Shown in pieces: positions 6,308 to 13,749 of a stretch of DNA of 23,511 nt (the first letter of the stretch is position 1; every line of letters begins with the position of its first letter). Location: positions 1 to 23,511 of the forward strand of contig CAAEVV010000003.1 of the NCBI GenBank assembly GCA_900759565.1, given 5' to 3'. The notes under the pieces were generated by a model. That model worked only from the letters and a program-made list of their open reading frames with translations. It searched no databases and was not told the origin of the DNA. Made by a program: the position numbers and the translations under genes. This stretch comes from an uncultured Collinsella sp. (GTDB lineage: Bacteria > Actinomycetota > Coriobacteriia > Coriobacteriales > Coriobacteriaceae).

Positions 6308-6697
6308 ATGTCGGGTTCTTCGGTCCGCATGTACCGAGCCACGCTTCGCACAAACAGCGCACCGCCCAAGCTCGTCGTCGTTGAAGCAGAATGCCTTTCG
6401 CCCGATGAGCGCACGGCATTTGCATTGCTATCAAGTCGCGTCACCGCCGTTCTGGTCCCTTGCCCGGCGCAAGGTGAACTTGCCATCCAATGCCAAACGC
6501 ACAGCTGCCCGCTCAATCAGGCTGCCGTAATCGCAACCAGCCAACGCGGCCTGCCGCTCCTTTTAGAAGCCGATATCGCACTCGCCCTTCGTGGCGCCGG
6601 ATACGAAAACGAGGCCGCCGCCGATATGGTCTTTAAACCACGATCGAGCGGCGGCCTCGCAGCAGCCATTGAATATATGTGCAGGCTCGTTGCCTAA
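6308..6697 (+). CDS. Conserved-looking hypothetical protein paired with an XRE gene
   Basis: I do not recognise this 129-residue protein. It is soluble, with no signal peptide or membrane helix, and has five cysteines scattered through it (including CQTHSCP at about 61-67). The second half is alanine-rich and helical (LLLEADIALALRGAGYENEA). The ATG at 6308 has CAGGAG seven bases upstream; a TTG at 6284 would add eight residues but has no ribosome site. It faces a small XRE regulator across a shared operator-like dyad, the layout of regulated two-gene modules, and converges on the next gene with only 9 bp between stops. A toxin or a ligand-binding partner are both possible. Confidence 0.7.
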   Translation: MSGSSVRMYRATLRTNSAPPKLVVVEAECLSPDERTAFALLSSRVTAVLVPCPAQGELAIQCQTHSCPLNQAAVIATSQRGLPLLLEADIALALRGAGYENEAAADMVFKPRSSGGLAAAIEYMCRLVA

Positions 6698-6706
6698 AAG
6701 GACAAG

Positions 6707-7090
6707 CTAGAAACCAAGGCCAAAGCCCGTTCCGGTAATCGCCGAGTACATAAAGTAAACGTTGATCACGTTGAGGAACACACCCGTGATGCAACCGTTG
6801 CGCAGGTAGCGCTCGCACACGATGCGCGCCATGGCGGCGGAGTCATCATTGTTCCTGGCCTGGCGTCCCGCCGTAAAGTACGTTGCCACGCTCAGCAGCA
6901 GATTGAGCACCGGAAGCGCCAGCAGCTCGTAGCTCTTGCCCCAGCGCGTCGCCTCGCCGGCGGCATTAAACTTTGTTGCCACCTCGGGACCAATGTTGGG
7001 GATAACACACGCTGCAACCACCAGCGGAAGCACCGCAAGCACCAGCAGCGCGATGCCCATGTAACCAGCTTTTTTGCCATATTTAAACAT
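6707..7090 (-). CDS. DUF1648/SdpI-like integral membrane protein
   Basis: This 127-residue protein has three predicted membrane helices (about 9-29, 55-72 and 100-119). Between the first two lies VIPNIGPEVATKFNAAGEATRWG, which resembles the IP-x-H-W-x2-x-G motif region of DUF1648, the extracytoplasmic module found in SdpI immunity and signalling proteins. The function here is unknown. AAGGA precedes the start. It begins 11 bases after ychF stops, so it is the second gene of that operon. Confidence 0.75.
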   Translation of the reverse strand: MFKYGKKAGYMGIALLVLAVLPLVVAACVIPNIGPEVATKFNAAGEATRWGKSYELLALPVLNLLLSVATYFTAGRQARNNDDSAAMARIVCERYLRNGCITGVFLNVINVYFMYSAITGTGFGLGF

Positions 7091-7101
7091 GCGCGTCGTC
7101 C

Positions 7102-8178
7102 TTACACGTTAAAGCGGAAGTGCACGACGTCGCCATCGGCCATGACATAGTCCTTGCCCTCAATACGCAGCTTGCCGGCGGCCTTGGCGCCCTGCTCGCC
7201 GCCGAGCTCGATGTAGTCGTCATAGCCAATGACCTCGGCCTTAATAAAGCCGCGCTCAAAGTCGGTGTGGATGACACCGGCGGCCTGCGGGGCGGTCGCG
7301 CCCTGACGAACCGTCCAGGCCTTGACCTCCATCTCGCCGGCCGTAAAGAACGACTGCAGGCCGAGCAGCTTGTAGGCAGCCTGAGCGAGCACGTCCAGGC
7401 CGGGCTGTTCCAGGCCCAGGCTCTCCAGGTAGTCGGCAGCGTCCTCGGGATCGAGCTCGGAAAGCTCGGCCTCGATCTTGGCGCAGATAGGCAGCGGCTT
7501 GACGCCGTCGATGGGGGCCAGATCGTCGTTGAGCATATCCTCGTCCACGTTGGCCACATACAGGATGGGCTTCATGGTGAGCAGGAACAGGCCCTTGGCG
7601 GCGGCACGCTCCTCATCGGTCACCTCCATGGATGCGGCGCGCTTGCCCTCGTTGAGCCAGGCAAGCAGGCGCTTAGCGACCTCGAACTTGGGCATGAGCT
7701 CCTTGTCGCGCTTGGCCTCCTTCTCGAGCTTGGGCAGCTGCTTCTCGAGCGTGCCCATGTCGGCCAGGATGAGCTCGGTCATGATGGTGTCGGCATCGCC
7801 GGCGGGATCGACGAACTCGCCCGTGCGGCCCACCTCACGCATGACGTTGGGGTCCTTAAAGTAGCGCACGACCTCGCAGATGGCATCGGTCTCGCGGATG
7901 TTTGCCAAGAACTGGTTGCCCAGGCCCTCGCCCTCGTTAGCGCCCTTCACCAGACCTGCAATGTCGACAAACTCGACCGTCGCCGGCACAATGCGACCGG
8001 GGTTGACGATGTCGGCAAGCTTTTGCAGGCGGCTATCGGGCACATCGACGATACCCACGTTGGGGTCGATCGTGGCAAACGGGTAGTTGGCGGCAAGGCC
8101 GGTCTTTTTGGTAAGCGCGGTGAACAGCGTCGACTTGCCCACGTTGGGCAGGCCCACGATACCGATGGAAAGGGACAC
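7102..8178 (-). CDS. ychF: Redox-regulated ribosome-binding ATPase YchF (Obg family)
   Basis: YchF is a universally conserved P-loop NTPase of the Obg group that prefers ATP and binds ribosomes, with a role in stress responses. The 358-residue product starts VSLSIGIVGLPNVGKST (Walker A at about 9-17). FATIDPNVG, VEFVDIAGLVKGA (switch II) and NVDE in place of the NKxD guanine motif follow, which fits ATP preference, then a C-terminal TGS domain. I chose the GTG at 8178 because AAAGGAG lies six bases before it and the protein then has family-typical length. Earlier in-frame starts have no ribosome site. TATACT at 8216-8221 (minus) is a likely -10. It is co-transcribed with the membrane gene downstream. 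Confidence 0.96.
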   Translation of the reverse strand: MSLSIGIVGLPNVGKSTLFTALTKKTGLAANYPFATIDPNVGIVDVPDSRLQKLADIVNPGRIVPATVEFVDIAGLVKGANEGEGLGNQFLANIRETDAICEVVRYFKDPNVMREVGRTGEFVDPAGDADTIMTELILADMGTLEKQLPKLEKEAKRDKELMPKFEVAKRLLAWLNEGKRAASMEVTDEERAAAKGLFLLTMKPILYVANVDEDMLNDDLAPIDGVKPLPICAKIEAELSELDPEDAADYLESLGLEQPGLDVLAQAAYKLLGLQSFFTAGEMEVKAWTVRQGATAPQAAGVIHTDFERGFIKAEVIGYDDYIELGGEQGAKAAGKLRIEGKDYVMADGDVVHFRFNV

Positions 8179-8221
8179 GACAGCTCCTTTTGGTACAGGT
8201 ACTTCAAACTTCATAAGTATA

Positions 8222-8265
8222 GCGCCGCCGCAGCATCCGGGCGAATCCGGACACCGCGGCGGCGC
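8222..8265 (-). terminator. GC-rich compound hairpin between the GH4 gene and ychF
   Basis: Arms 8222-8231 and 8256-8265 (GCGCCGCCGC and its complement, 10 bp) enclose an inner TCCGG/CCGGA stem. It sits just past the GH4 stop and ahead of the ychF -10. There is no T-tract, so termination may be incomplete. Confidence 0.5.
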
Positions 8266-8305
8266 AAATGAAGCAGAGATGCGTGAGGGTTCGAGACAGT
8301 AGTCC

Positions 8306-9649
8306 TTACTTAAGCTCGGGCCAGAAATCCTTGTTGGCCTCGATGAGCTCGTCCAGGATCTGCTTAGCAACGCTCGCCGAAGGAATGGTCTTGGAGAGCG
8401 TGAGTGCCTGCCAGAGCTTCTGGTAGCTGCCCTCGACCCAAGCCTGGACAACGAGCTTCTCGACGGAAACCTGCTGCTCCATCAGGCCCTTCTGGAACTG
8501 CGGGATCGGGCCCTGGCAGATCTTCTCAAAGCCGTTGGAACCGACGATGCAAGGCACCTCGACCATGGCCGTCGGGTCGAAGTTGGGCACAGCGCCATCG
8601 TTGGGGACAATCAGCAGGAAGCGCTCGAGCGTGTTCTCGGCCAGTGCGCAGGCAAGGTCGACGATGTAGTTGGCATGTACATCCGGCTCAAAGCCGCCGT
8701 CCTTGGCAGTACCCTTGGCGATGATGTCGCGGCAAGCGCCAAAGACCTTCTTCTCGCGGCCGTCCATAACCTCATTGGCGCGAGTGTAGTTGGGGTCAGA
8801 CGTCTCGACGACATAGTCCGGGTACAGGTAATACTTGAGGTAGGTATTGGGAATCGTCTCGGGATCGACAGCATAGACATCCTTGGCCTTGCCGAAGGTG
8901 TGAATCCAGCTCTCCTCGACATGCTGCTCCTTACCGGCCTCGTGCTCGATGCCGTCCAGGTAGCCGTTCTTAGCCATGTGCTCCTTAATCTGCGGCATGA
9001 GGTCGTTGCCGTCCTTGTCGTAGATCTTGCTCCACCAACCAAAGTGGTTGAGGCCGTAGTAGCTATACTGCAGCTCGCGACGATCCTTGATGCCGCACAT
9101 ACGGCTCATCTTATCCATAAGGTCGATCGGCATGTCGCAGATGTTGATGATGCGGCTGTTGGGGCGCAGCACGCGGCAGGCCTCGGCGACGATGGCCGCG
9201 GGGTTGGAGTAGTTGAGCATCCAGGCGTTGGGGCTGTACTTCTCCATGTAGTCGAGGATCTCGATGACACCACCGATGGAGCGCATGCCGTAGGCGATAC
9301 CGCCGGCACCGCAGGTCTCTTGGCCAACGCAGCCGTACTTGAGAGGAATCTTCTCGTCGAGCTCACGCATGGCGTACAGGCCGACGCGGATGTGAGCAAG
9401 CACGAAGTCAGTACCGGTGAATGCGGTCTCGGGGTCGGTGGTGTAGCTAAACTCAACCTCGGGGGCGTTCTCGTGGAAGTAGATCTCGCAGGCCTTGGCC
9501 ACGGTCTCCTGACGCTCGGCGTTGTTGTCGTAGAAGGTCACCTTGTTGACCGGGAAGCGATCGCGCTCCTCAAGCAGCATCAGGGCGATGCCCGGAGTGA
9601 AGGTAGAGCCACCGCCGGCAATGGTCACGGCATAGTTTTTCTTGGACAT
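8306..9649 (-). CDS. 6-phospho-alpha-glucosidase, GH4 (maltose-6'-phosphate glucosidase type)
   Basis: The enzyme cleaves phosphorylated alpha-glucosides made by the PTS into glucose 6-phosphate and an aglycone, using NAD+ and a divalent metal. The 447-residue protein has the N-terminal dinucleotide-binding IAGGGSTFTPG (10-20). The GH4 signature ICDMPID follows, with Cys171 and Asp172, then GLNHFGWW with His202. These are the same numbers as the metal and catalytic residues of the GlvA/MalH group. The CDMP form is the one seen in alpha-specific phosphoglucosidases; beta-specific members have CN[IV]P. An excellent GAGGAGG ribosome site precedes the ATG. It is the second gene after the EIICB gene. 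The name could be malA, malH or glvA, so no symbol is given. Confidence 0.93.
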   Translation of the reverse strand: MSKKNYAVTIAGGGSTFTPGIALMLLEERDRFPVNKVTFYDNNAERQETVAKACEIYFHENAPEVEFSYTTDPETAFTGTDFVLAHIRVGLYAMRELDEKIPLKYGCVGQETCGAGGIAYGMRSIGGVIEILDYMEKYSPNAWMLNYSNPAAIVAEACRVLRPNSRIINICDMPIDLMDKMSRMCGIKDRRELQYSYYGLNHFGWWSKIYDKDGNDLMPQIKEHMAKNGYLDGIEHEAGKEQHVEESWIHTFGKAKDVYAVDPETIPNTYLKYYLYPDYVVETSDPNYTRANEVMDGREKKVFGACRDIIAKGTAKDGGFEPDVHANYIVDLACALAENTLERFLLIVPNDGAVPNFDPTAMVEVPCIVGSNGFEKICQGPIPQFQKGLMEQQVSVEKLVVQAWVEGSYQKLWQALTLSKTIPSASVAKQILDELIEANKDFWPELK

Positions 9650-9746
9650 GATGTCCTCCTCATTCTGGCCGCTTGCTCAATCCATCCCCGCACGCGGCCT
9701 GTACGGTTTGGAATTGTTACCTAGAAGTGGAGTTTTTTATCTCTAG

Positions 9747-9786
9747 AATCGGCCTTGCGGTGCATACCGGCTCTGCAAGGCCGATT
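9747..9786 (-). other. Intercistronic 12-bp hairpin between EIICB and GH4 genes
   Basis: Arms 9747-9758 and 9775-9786 are perfectly complementary (AATCGGCCTTGC). There is no T-tract on the minus side (A-rich instead), so it is more likely an mRNA-processing or partial-termination element tuning the two genes than a full terminator. Confidence 0.5.
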
Positions 9787-9804
9787 GTTTCGATGGACGA
9801 TGGT

Positions 9805-11415
9805 TTACAGAAGACTCTCGAACTTCAGAAGACTCTCGAACTTCTCGCGAACCTGCGGGACGGTAAGGCCGATGATGACCTGGATTGACTGACCTTGGAC
9901 CACCAAGCCATGCGTACCGATCGCCTTGAAGGAAGCCTCGGGTGCAACGACGCTCTTGTCCTTGACGTTAACGCGCAGACGGGTAGCGCAGTTAGTTACA
10001 TCGATGATGTTATCCGCGCCACCGAGCAGATCGAGGATGTTCTCGGCAAGCACCAAGCGCTCGTCATCTTTACTCTGGGCGACCGATTTGCCAGCAGCAG
10101 CACCGCCCTGCTTTTGCTTGTAGTCGGCCTTGGACTTGAGCTCGACCTCAACATCGTCATCCTCGCGACCGGGGGTCTTAAAGTCGAACTTGACGATCAG
10201 GAAACGGAAGACCACGACCCAAAGAGCGGTAAAGCACAGACCGACAAGGATGGAGATGGCGTACTGCAGACCGTGTGCGGCCCAAAGGGGCAGCCAGTCC
10301 CACGAGAGCATCGAGATGATGCCGCCGTCGAAGATGCCCACGACACCAAGGAGGTTTTGAGCCATGCAGCCGAGCGCTCCGAGCACGCAGTGGACGACGA
10401 ACAGGCCGGGCGCGATGAACAGGAAGGTGAAGTCAAGCGGCTCGGTAATACCGCAAAGCATAGCGGTAAGGGTGACCGGGATCAGCAGAGCCTTGACGCG
10501 CTGCTTGCGCTCGGGTTTGGCGGTCATATAAAACGCAATGGCGACGCCAAGCGAGCCGAAGACCTTAGTCCAACCAGGGCAGGTATAGGCAGCCCAGGGT
10601 GCGGCATCCTTAAGAGCAATGCTCGGATCGGCAGCCAGTTGGGGCAGGATGTTGGCCCAAGCAGCAAAGATGCCGCCGTTGACCGCCGCGTTGTCGTAAT
10701 AGAACGGCGTATAGATAAAGTGGTGCAGGCCTGTAGGGATCAGCACGCGCTCGAAGAAAGCAAAGACACCCACGCCAAACGTACCGGCGGAAAGGATGAA
10801 TCCCTGGAAGGCGGAGATAGCAGCCTGAACATGCGGCCACACCAGGCAGGCGATAAGAGCGACCGGAACCATAACGAAGAAACCGATCATATAGATGAAC
10901 ACGGAGCCCGAGAACACGCCCAGCCACTCAGGAAGTTCGGTGTCGAAGAACTTGTTATGCAGCATCGTGGCGATACCAGAGATAATGAGCGCGCCCATGA
11001 TGCCCATATCAAGCGTTTTGATGCTTGCGATAGTGGCAAGACCAGTACCACTGCCCGCCTCGACAGAGTAGTCAACACCAAAGACAGGGCCCCACTGCCC
11101 CAAGATTGTGCTTACAAAGTAGTTGAAGGTAAGGTAGATGGCCAAAGCCTCCATGCAGCAGCGAGCGTTCTGCTTGTTCGCGAGCGAGATTGGCAACGCT
11201 ACGCAAAACAGCAACGGCATCTGGTTAAAGAGCGTCCAACCACCCTGGAGCAGCACATTCCAGCAATCAAACCAAAGATGACCCGCTGTGGCCATCTCGC
11301 CAAAGATCGCCTCGGTGGTAAACAACGTACCCAGGCCGACGACGATTCCGGAAAATGCGAAAAGAATTGCAGGCGTGTACATTGCACCGCCGAAACGTTG
11401 TATCTTTTGCATCAT
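9805..11415 (-). CDS. PTS alpha-glucoside-specific EIICB permease
   Basis: The membrane permease imports and phosphorylates alpha-glucosides such as maltose or sucrose isomers. The 536-residue protein has the EIIC domain first: MMQKIQRFGGAMYTPAIL, many membrane helices and GITEPLDFTFLF. A charged linker and a C-terminal EIIB domain follow, with the phosphorylation site Cys476 in VTNCATRLRV. No EIIA is attached, so phosphate must come from another EIIA. I chose the ATG at 11415 because AGAGGGGG precedes it; an ATG 24 bases earlier is possible. The last 12 residues are a perfect duplication (KFESLL twice). It heads the leftward operon with the GH4 gene. Confidence 0.93.
   Translation of the reverse strand: MMQKIQRFGGAMYTPAILFAFSGIVVGLGTLFTTEAIFGEMATAGHLWFDCWNVLLQGGWTLFNQMPLLFCVALPISLANKQNARCCMEALAIYLTFNYFVSTILGQWGPVFGVDYSVEAGSGTGLATIASIKTLDMGIMGALIISGIATMLHNKFFDTELPEWLGVFSGSVFIYMIGFFVMVPVALIACLVWPHVQAAISAFQGFILSAGTFGVGVFAFFERVLIPTGLHHFIYTPFYYDNAAVNGGIFAAWANILPQLAADPSIALKDAAPWAAYTCPGWTKVFGSLGVAIAFYMTAKPERKQRVKALLIPVTLTAMLCGITEPLDFTFLFIAPGLFVVHCVLGALGCMAQNLLGVVGIFDGGIISMLSWDWLPLWAAHGLQYAISILVGLCFTALWVVVFRFLIVKFDFKTPGREDDDVEVELKSKADYKQKQGGAAAGKSVAQSKDDERLVLAENILDLLGGADNIIDVTNCATRLRVNVKDKSVVAPEASFKAIGTHGLVVQGQSIQVIIGLTVPQVREKFESLLKFESLL
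9808..9843. repeat. 18-bp perfect tandem duplication at the 3' end of the EIICB gene
   Basis: Units 9808-9825 and 9826-9843 are identical. They encode KFESLLKFESLL on the minus strand just before the stop, adding six in-frame residues to the EIIB C-terminus. Confidence 0.95.
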
Positions 11416-11560
11416 GACGGGGAATCCCCCTCTCTTCATTCGGAGCGACTGCGGTTTTGGCTTCACTCGAGACCGCAGACGCGCCGTTTGCGTGTACCTC
11501 GTGCAATAGGACGGGTGGGCCCGCTTCCCTGACTTCTTGCACTTCTATTTTTATCATATC

Positions 11561-11576
11561 ACTTATCTAGACAAGT
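11561..11576. promoter_or_regulatory. GntR operator-like palindrome in the divergent control region (EIICB side)
   Basis: ACTTATCTAGACAAGT is a 16-bp palindrome with one mismatched pair, resembling TreR-type GntR operators. On the minus strand it contains TTGTCT, which could be the -35 for the EIICB operon; no good -10 stands at 17 bp, but TATGAT is close by. A related half-palindrome sharing ACTTATCTAGA lies at 11691-11706, 130 bp away, so looping between sites is possible. The rest of the 356-bp gap (11416-11771) holds no gene; 11590-11632 carries repeated TAACGGT/TAAACGGTA words of unknown meaning. Confidence 0.6.
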
Positions 11577-11706
11577 TAGCATAAATACTACGGTCGGTAA
11601 CGGTTGATTATTGGCCGTAAACGGTATATGTCCAGTATTTCGCCTGTTAAATCTGACATAGCTGATGGCTGCATTTCATATTTCTTTTCTACTTATCTAG
11701 ATGTGC

Positions 11707-11735
11707 TTGTCTATATCTATAGACATGCCTATACT
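11707..11735 (+). promoter_or_regulatory. Promoter of the zinc dehydrogenase gene with internal operator
   Basis: TTGTCT (11707-11712) and TATACT (11730-11735) are 17 bases apart. The inverted repeat TGTCTATA-TC-TATAGACA (11708-11725) fills the -35 and spacer, an arrangement suited to repression by the GntR protein encoded at 12863. Transcription would start near 11742, 30 bases before the ATG. Confidence 0.75.
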
Positions 11736-11771
11736 TCATTACAACATTCACCGCCACGTTAAGGAGTCACC

Positions 11772-12797
11772 ATGAAAAGCGCGGTCTTCTATGGAAAGCA
11801 CGACCTCAGAGTCGAGGAATCGGCAAAGCCGGCCGTGGGCAGGCGCGACGTTCTGATCAACGTCAAAGCTTGCGGCGTCTGCGGTACCGACGTTCATATC
11901 TATGAAGGCGACAAGGGTGCGGCCGACGTTACCCCGCCCACGATCCTTGGTCATGAGTTTGCGGGCGTTGTCGAGGCCGTGGGCAGCGATGTCACCGGCT
12001 TTAAACCGGGCGATCGCGTGTGCATCGACCCAAACCATCCCTGCGGCTGCTGCGAACCCTGCCGCGACGGAATCAACCACTACTGCGAGCATATGACCGG
12101 TTACGGCACCACCGTTAACGGCGGCTTTGCCGAGTACTGCTCCGTCGATATGCAGCAAGTCTACAAGTTGGGCGATCACACCAGCTTCGAGCAGGGCGCC
12201 ATGACCGAGCCCGTCGCCTGCTGCCTGCACGGCATCGATATGTGCAACATCAAGCCCGGCAGCACAGTTGTCGTTATCGGCGGTGGCATGATCGGTCTGC
12301 TCATGATGCAGCTTGCTAAAAACGCCGGCGCCACCAAGGTTGTCTTGCTCGAGCCCGTCGAAGGCAAGCGCGAGGTTGCGCTCAAACTCGGCGCCGACCT
12401 GGCAATTGATTCCATCCACGAGGACGTCCCGGCCCGCCTGAAGCAGGAGGGCGTCGGCAACGTCGATGTCGTTATCGAGTGTGTTGGCAAGCCCGTCACC
12501 ATCGAGCAGGCCATCCAGATCGCCGGCCACAAGGCTACGGTCATGATGTTCGGCCTCACCAAGCCCGATGAGACAATCACCGTCAAGCCCTTCGAGGTCT
12601 TCCAGAAGGAGCTTGTGCTTACTTCGTCCTACATTAACCCTTATACGCAGCGTCGCGCGCTCGAGCTCATCGACTCTGGCAGGCTCGACGTATCCTCGAT
12701 GGTCGCCAAGGTGGCTTCCCTCGACGAACTCGGCGCCATCCTGTCAGATCCAGCTCTGCGTGCCATGGGTAAATATATAATCGACCCCAGCAAGTAA
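11772..12797 (+). CDS. Zinc-dependent medium-chain polyol/alcohol dehydrogenase (sorbitol dehydrogenase-like)
   Basis: This 341-residue MDR enzyme oxidises a secondary alcohol using NAD(P)+. Catalytic zinc ligands are Cys37 (CGVCGTD) and His61-Glu62 (GHE). The structural zinc is held by Cys91, Cys94, Cys97 and Cys105 (C-x2-C-x2-C-x7-C). The Rossmann motif VIGGGMIG lies in the middle. Glu in TEPVACCLHG is the further active-site acid. AAGGAG precedes the start. It is divergent from the EIICB/GH4 operon and followed by the GntR gene, so it belongs to the same regulon. Possible roles are oxidation of a polyol aglycone such as sorbitol freed by the GH4 enzyme, or reduction of a sugar. The substrate cannot be read from sequence; threonine or butanediol dehydrogenases have the same fold. 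Confidence 0.88.
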   Translation: MKSAVFYGKHDLRVEESAKPAVGRRDVLINVKACGVCGTDVHIYEGDKGAADVTPPTILGHEFAGVVEAVGSDVTGFKPGDRVCIDPNHPCGCCEPCRDGINHYCEHMTGYGTTVNGGFAEYCSVDMQQVYKLGDHTSFEQGAMTEPVACCLHGIDMCNIKPGSTVVVIGGGMIGLLMMQLAKNAGATKVVLLEPVEGKREVALKLGADLAIDSIHEDVPARLKQEGVGNVDVVIECVGKPVTIEQAIQIAGHKATVMMFGLTKPDETITVKPFEVFQKELVLTSSYINPYTQRRALELIDSGRLDVSSMVAKVASLDELGAILSDPALRAMGKYIIDPSK

Positions 12798-12810
12798 ATC
12801 GATCGACACC

Positions 12811-12842
12811 TGCGCGAGCGGTCCTCATCCACCGCTCGCGCA
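12811..12842 (+). other. 11-bp hairpin between dehydrogenase and gntR-type genes
   Basis: TGCGCGAGCGG (12811-12821) pairs perfectly with 12832-12842 around a 10-base loop. No T-tract follows, so this is probably a processing or partial-termination element in one transcript. Confidence 0.5.
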
Positions 12843-12862
12843 CTCAGCTCTAGGAGACCGTC

Positions 12863-13618
12863 GTGGCGCGAGCCATCTTCCAAACTATTTATGACAACGT
12901 GAAGCAGTCGATTGACGACGGCACATACGCCTATCAGAGTTATCTGCCTTCGGAGACTGAGCTCACGCAGCTGTTTGACTGTTCGCGCATGACGGTCCGT
13001 CGCGCCATCTCGATGCTTGCGGCAGATGGTTACGTGCTCCCCCAGCAAGGCAAAGGCATGCGCGTCATTCGCAACATCAGTGACGAGACGAATCGTGGTG
13101 GCGGCGGACTCGAGACCTTTAAGGAAATCGCAGCCAGCCGAGGCTTTGAGCTCAAAACGGTTACCACTGTCTTTGAGCTCCTCGTTTGCAACAAGGCGCT
13201 CTCCAAGATTGCCGGGTTTCCTGAAGGCTGTGAGCTCACACGCGCCAAACGCATCCGTTATGCAGACGGACGGGCCGTGTGCTCCGACGACTCCTATTAC
13301 CTAAGCTCACAGGTACCGGGGCTGACACCCGAGATTGTCAACGACTCGATCTATCGTTACCTCGAAGAAGACCTTGGCATTAAGATTGCCACGGGCAAAC
13401 GCGATGTAACGATTGAGCATCCCACGCCCGAGGATGCACGCGTGCTCGATCTCGACGACTTTAACGCACTCGCCGTTGTACGCGGGCAGACCTACAACGC
13501 CGACGGTATCCTTATGGAATACACCGAGACAAAGCAGGTTCCCAGCTTCTTTTTACTCCACGAAACGGTCACCCGCCGCAATAACGGCAGCGAGACCCAT
13601 CAGAGCAGTATGAGCTAA
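12863..13618 (+). CDS. GntR-family regulator with UTRA sensor domain (TreR/HutC type)
   Basis: This 251-residue repressor has an N-terminal winged helix (about 5-70; LPSETELTQLF, SRMTVRRAISML and the wing QQGKGMRV). A UTRA ligand-binding domain (about 85-240) follows, with RIRYADGRAV, DSYYLSSQVPG and a C-terminal EYTETKQVPSFF. I accept the GTG start because TAGGAG lies eight bases upstream. Members of this family respond to sugar phosphates. Being next to the dehydrogenase and the PTS/GH4 operon, it most likely controls all of them through the palindromes at 11561-11576 and 11708-11725. Confidence 0.92.
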   Translation: MARAIFQTIYDNVKQSIDDGTYAYQSYLPSETELTQLFDCSRMTVRRAISMLAADGYVLPQQGKGMRVIRNISDETNRGGGGLETFKEIAASRGFELKTVTTVFELLVCNKALSKIAGFPEGCELTRAKRIRYADGRAVCSDDSYYLSSQVPGLTPEIVNDSIYRYLEEDLGIKIATGKRDVTIEHPTPEDARVLDLDDFNALAVVRGQTYNADGILMEYTETKQVPSFFLLHETVTRRNNGSETHQSSMS

Positions 13619-13627
13619 CCATCTATT

Positions 13628-13699
13628 AGTTGCGGTGGAATAGTTCCTAGAATGGCCAGCTTAAGGGCAAAACAGGAACTATTCCACCGCAACTTTTTT
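13628..13699 (+). terminator. Rho-independent terminator with a 21-bp perfect stem
   Basis: Arms 13628-13648 and 13674-13694 are perfectly complementary over 21 bp, separated by 25 bases, and followed by six Ts. It lies ten bases past the gntR-type stop. The stem is far longer than termination needs and resembles a repeated Collinsella intergenic sequence. Confidence 0.85.
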
Positions 13700-13730
13700 G
13701 GCCGGCGGGGCAGCACCTGTCCCACCGGCC
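13700..13730 (-). repeat. Hairpin with GGGACAGG loop motif
   Basis: Arms GGCCGGCGGG (13700-13709) and CCCACCGGCC (13721-13730) pair with one mismatch. On the minus strand the inner sequence reads GGGACAGGTGC. It lies between convergent genes, beyond the polyferredoxin stop, and may end that transcript. It belongs to a hairpin family with members at 15692 and 23033. Confidence 0.55.
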
Positions 13731-13749
13731 ATCATTTACGCTCTTTCAG

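Noticed and set aside
6308..6697. Resemblance of the unknown protein to the N-terminus of PhzF-type enzymes
   Set aside because: The alignment rests on a few residues around CQTHSCP and lacks the family's catalytic and glycine motifs.
9895..11532. Long plus-strand frame opposite the EIICB gene, and similar ones at 7120-8271, 8675-9724 and 15796-16893
   Set aside because: They are antisense shadows of recognised genes with no motifs and low-complexity charged composition.
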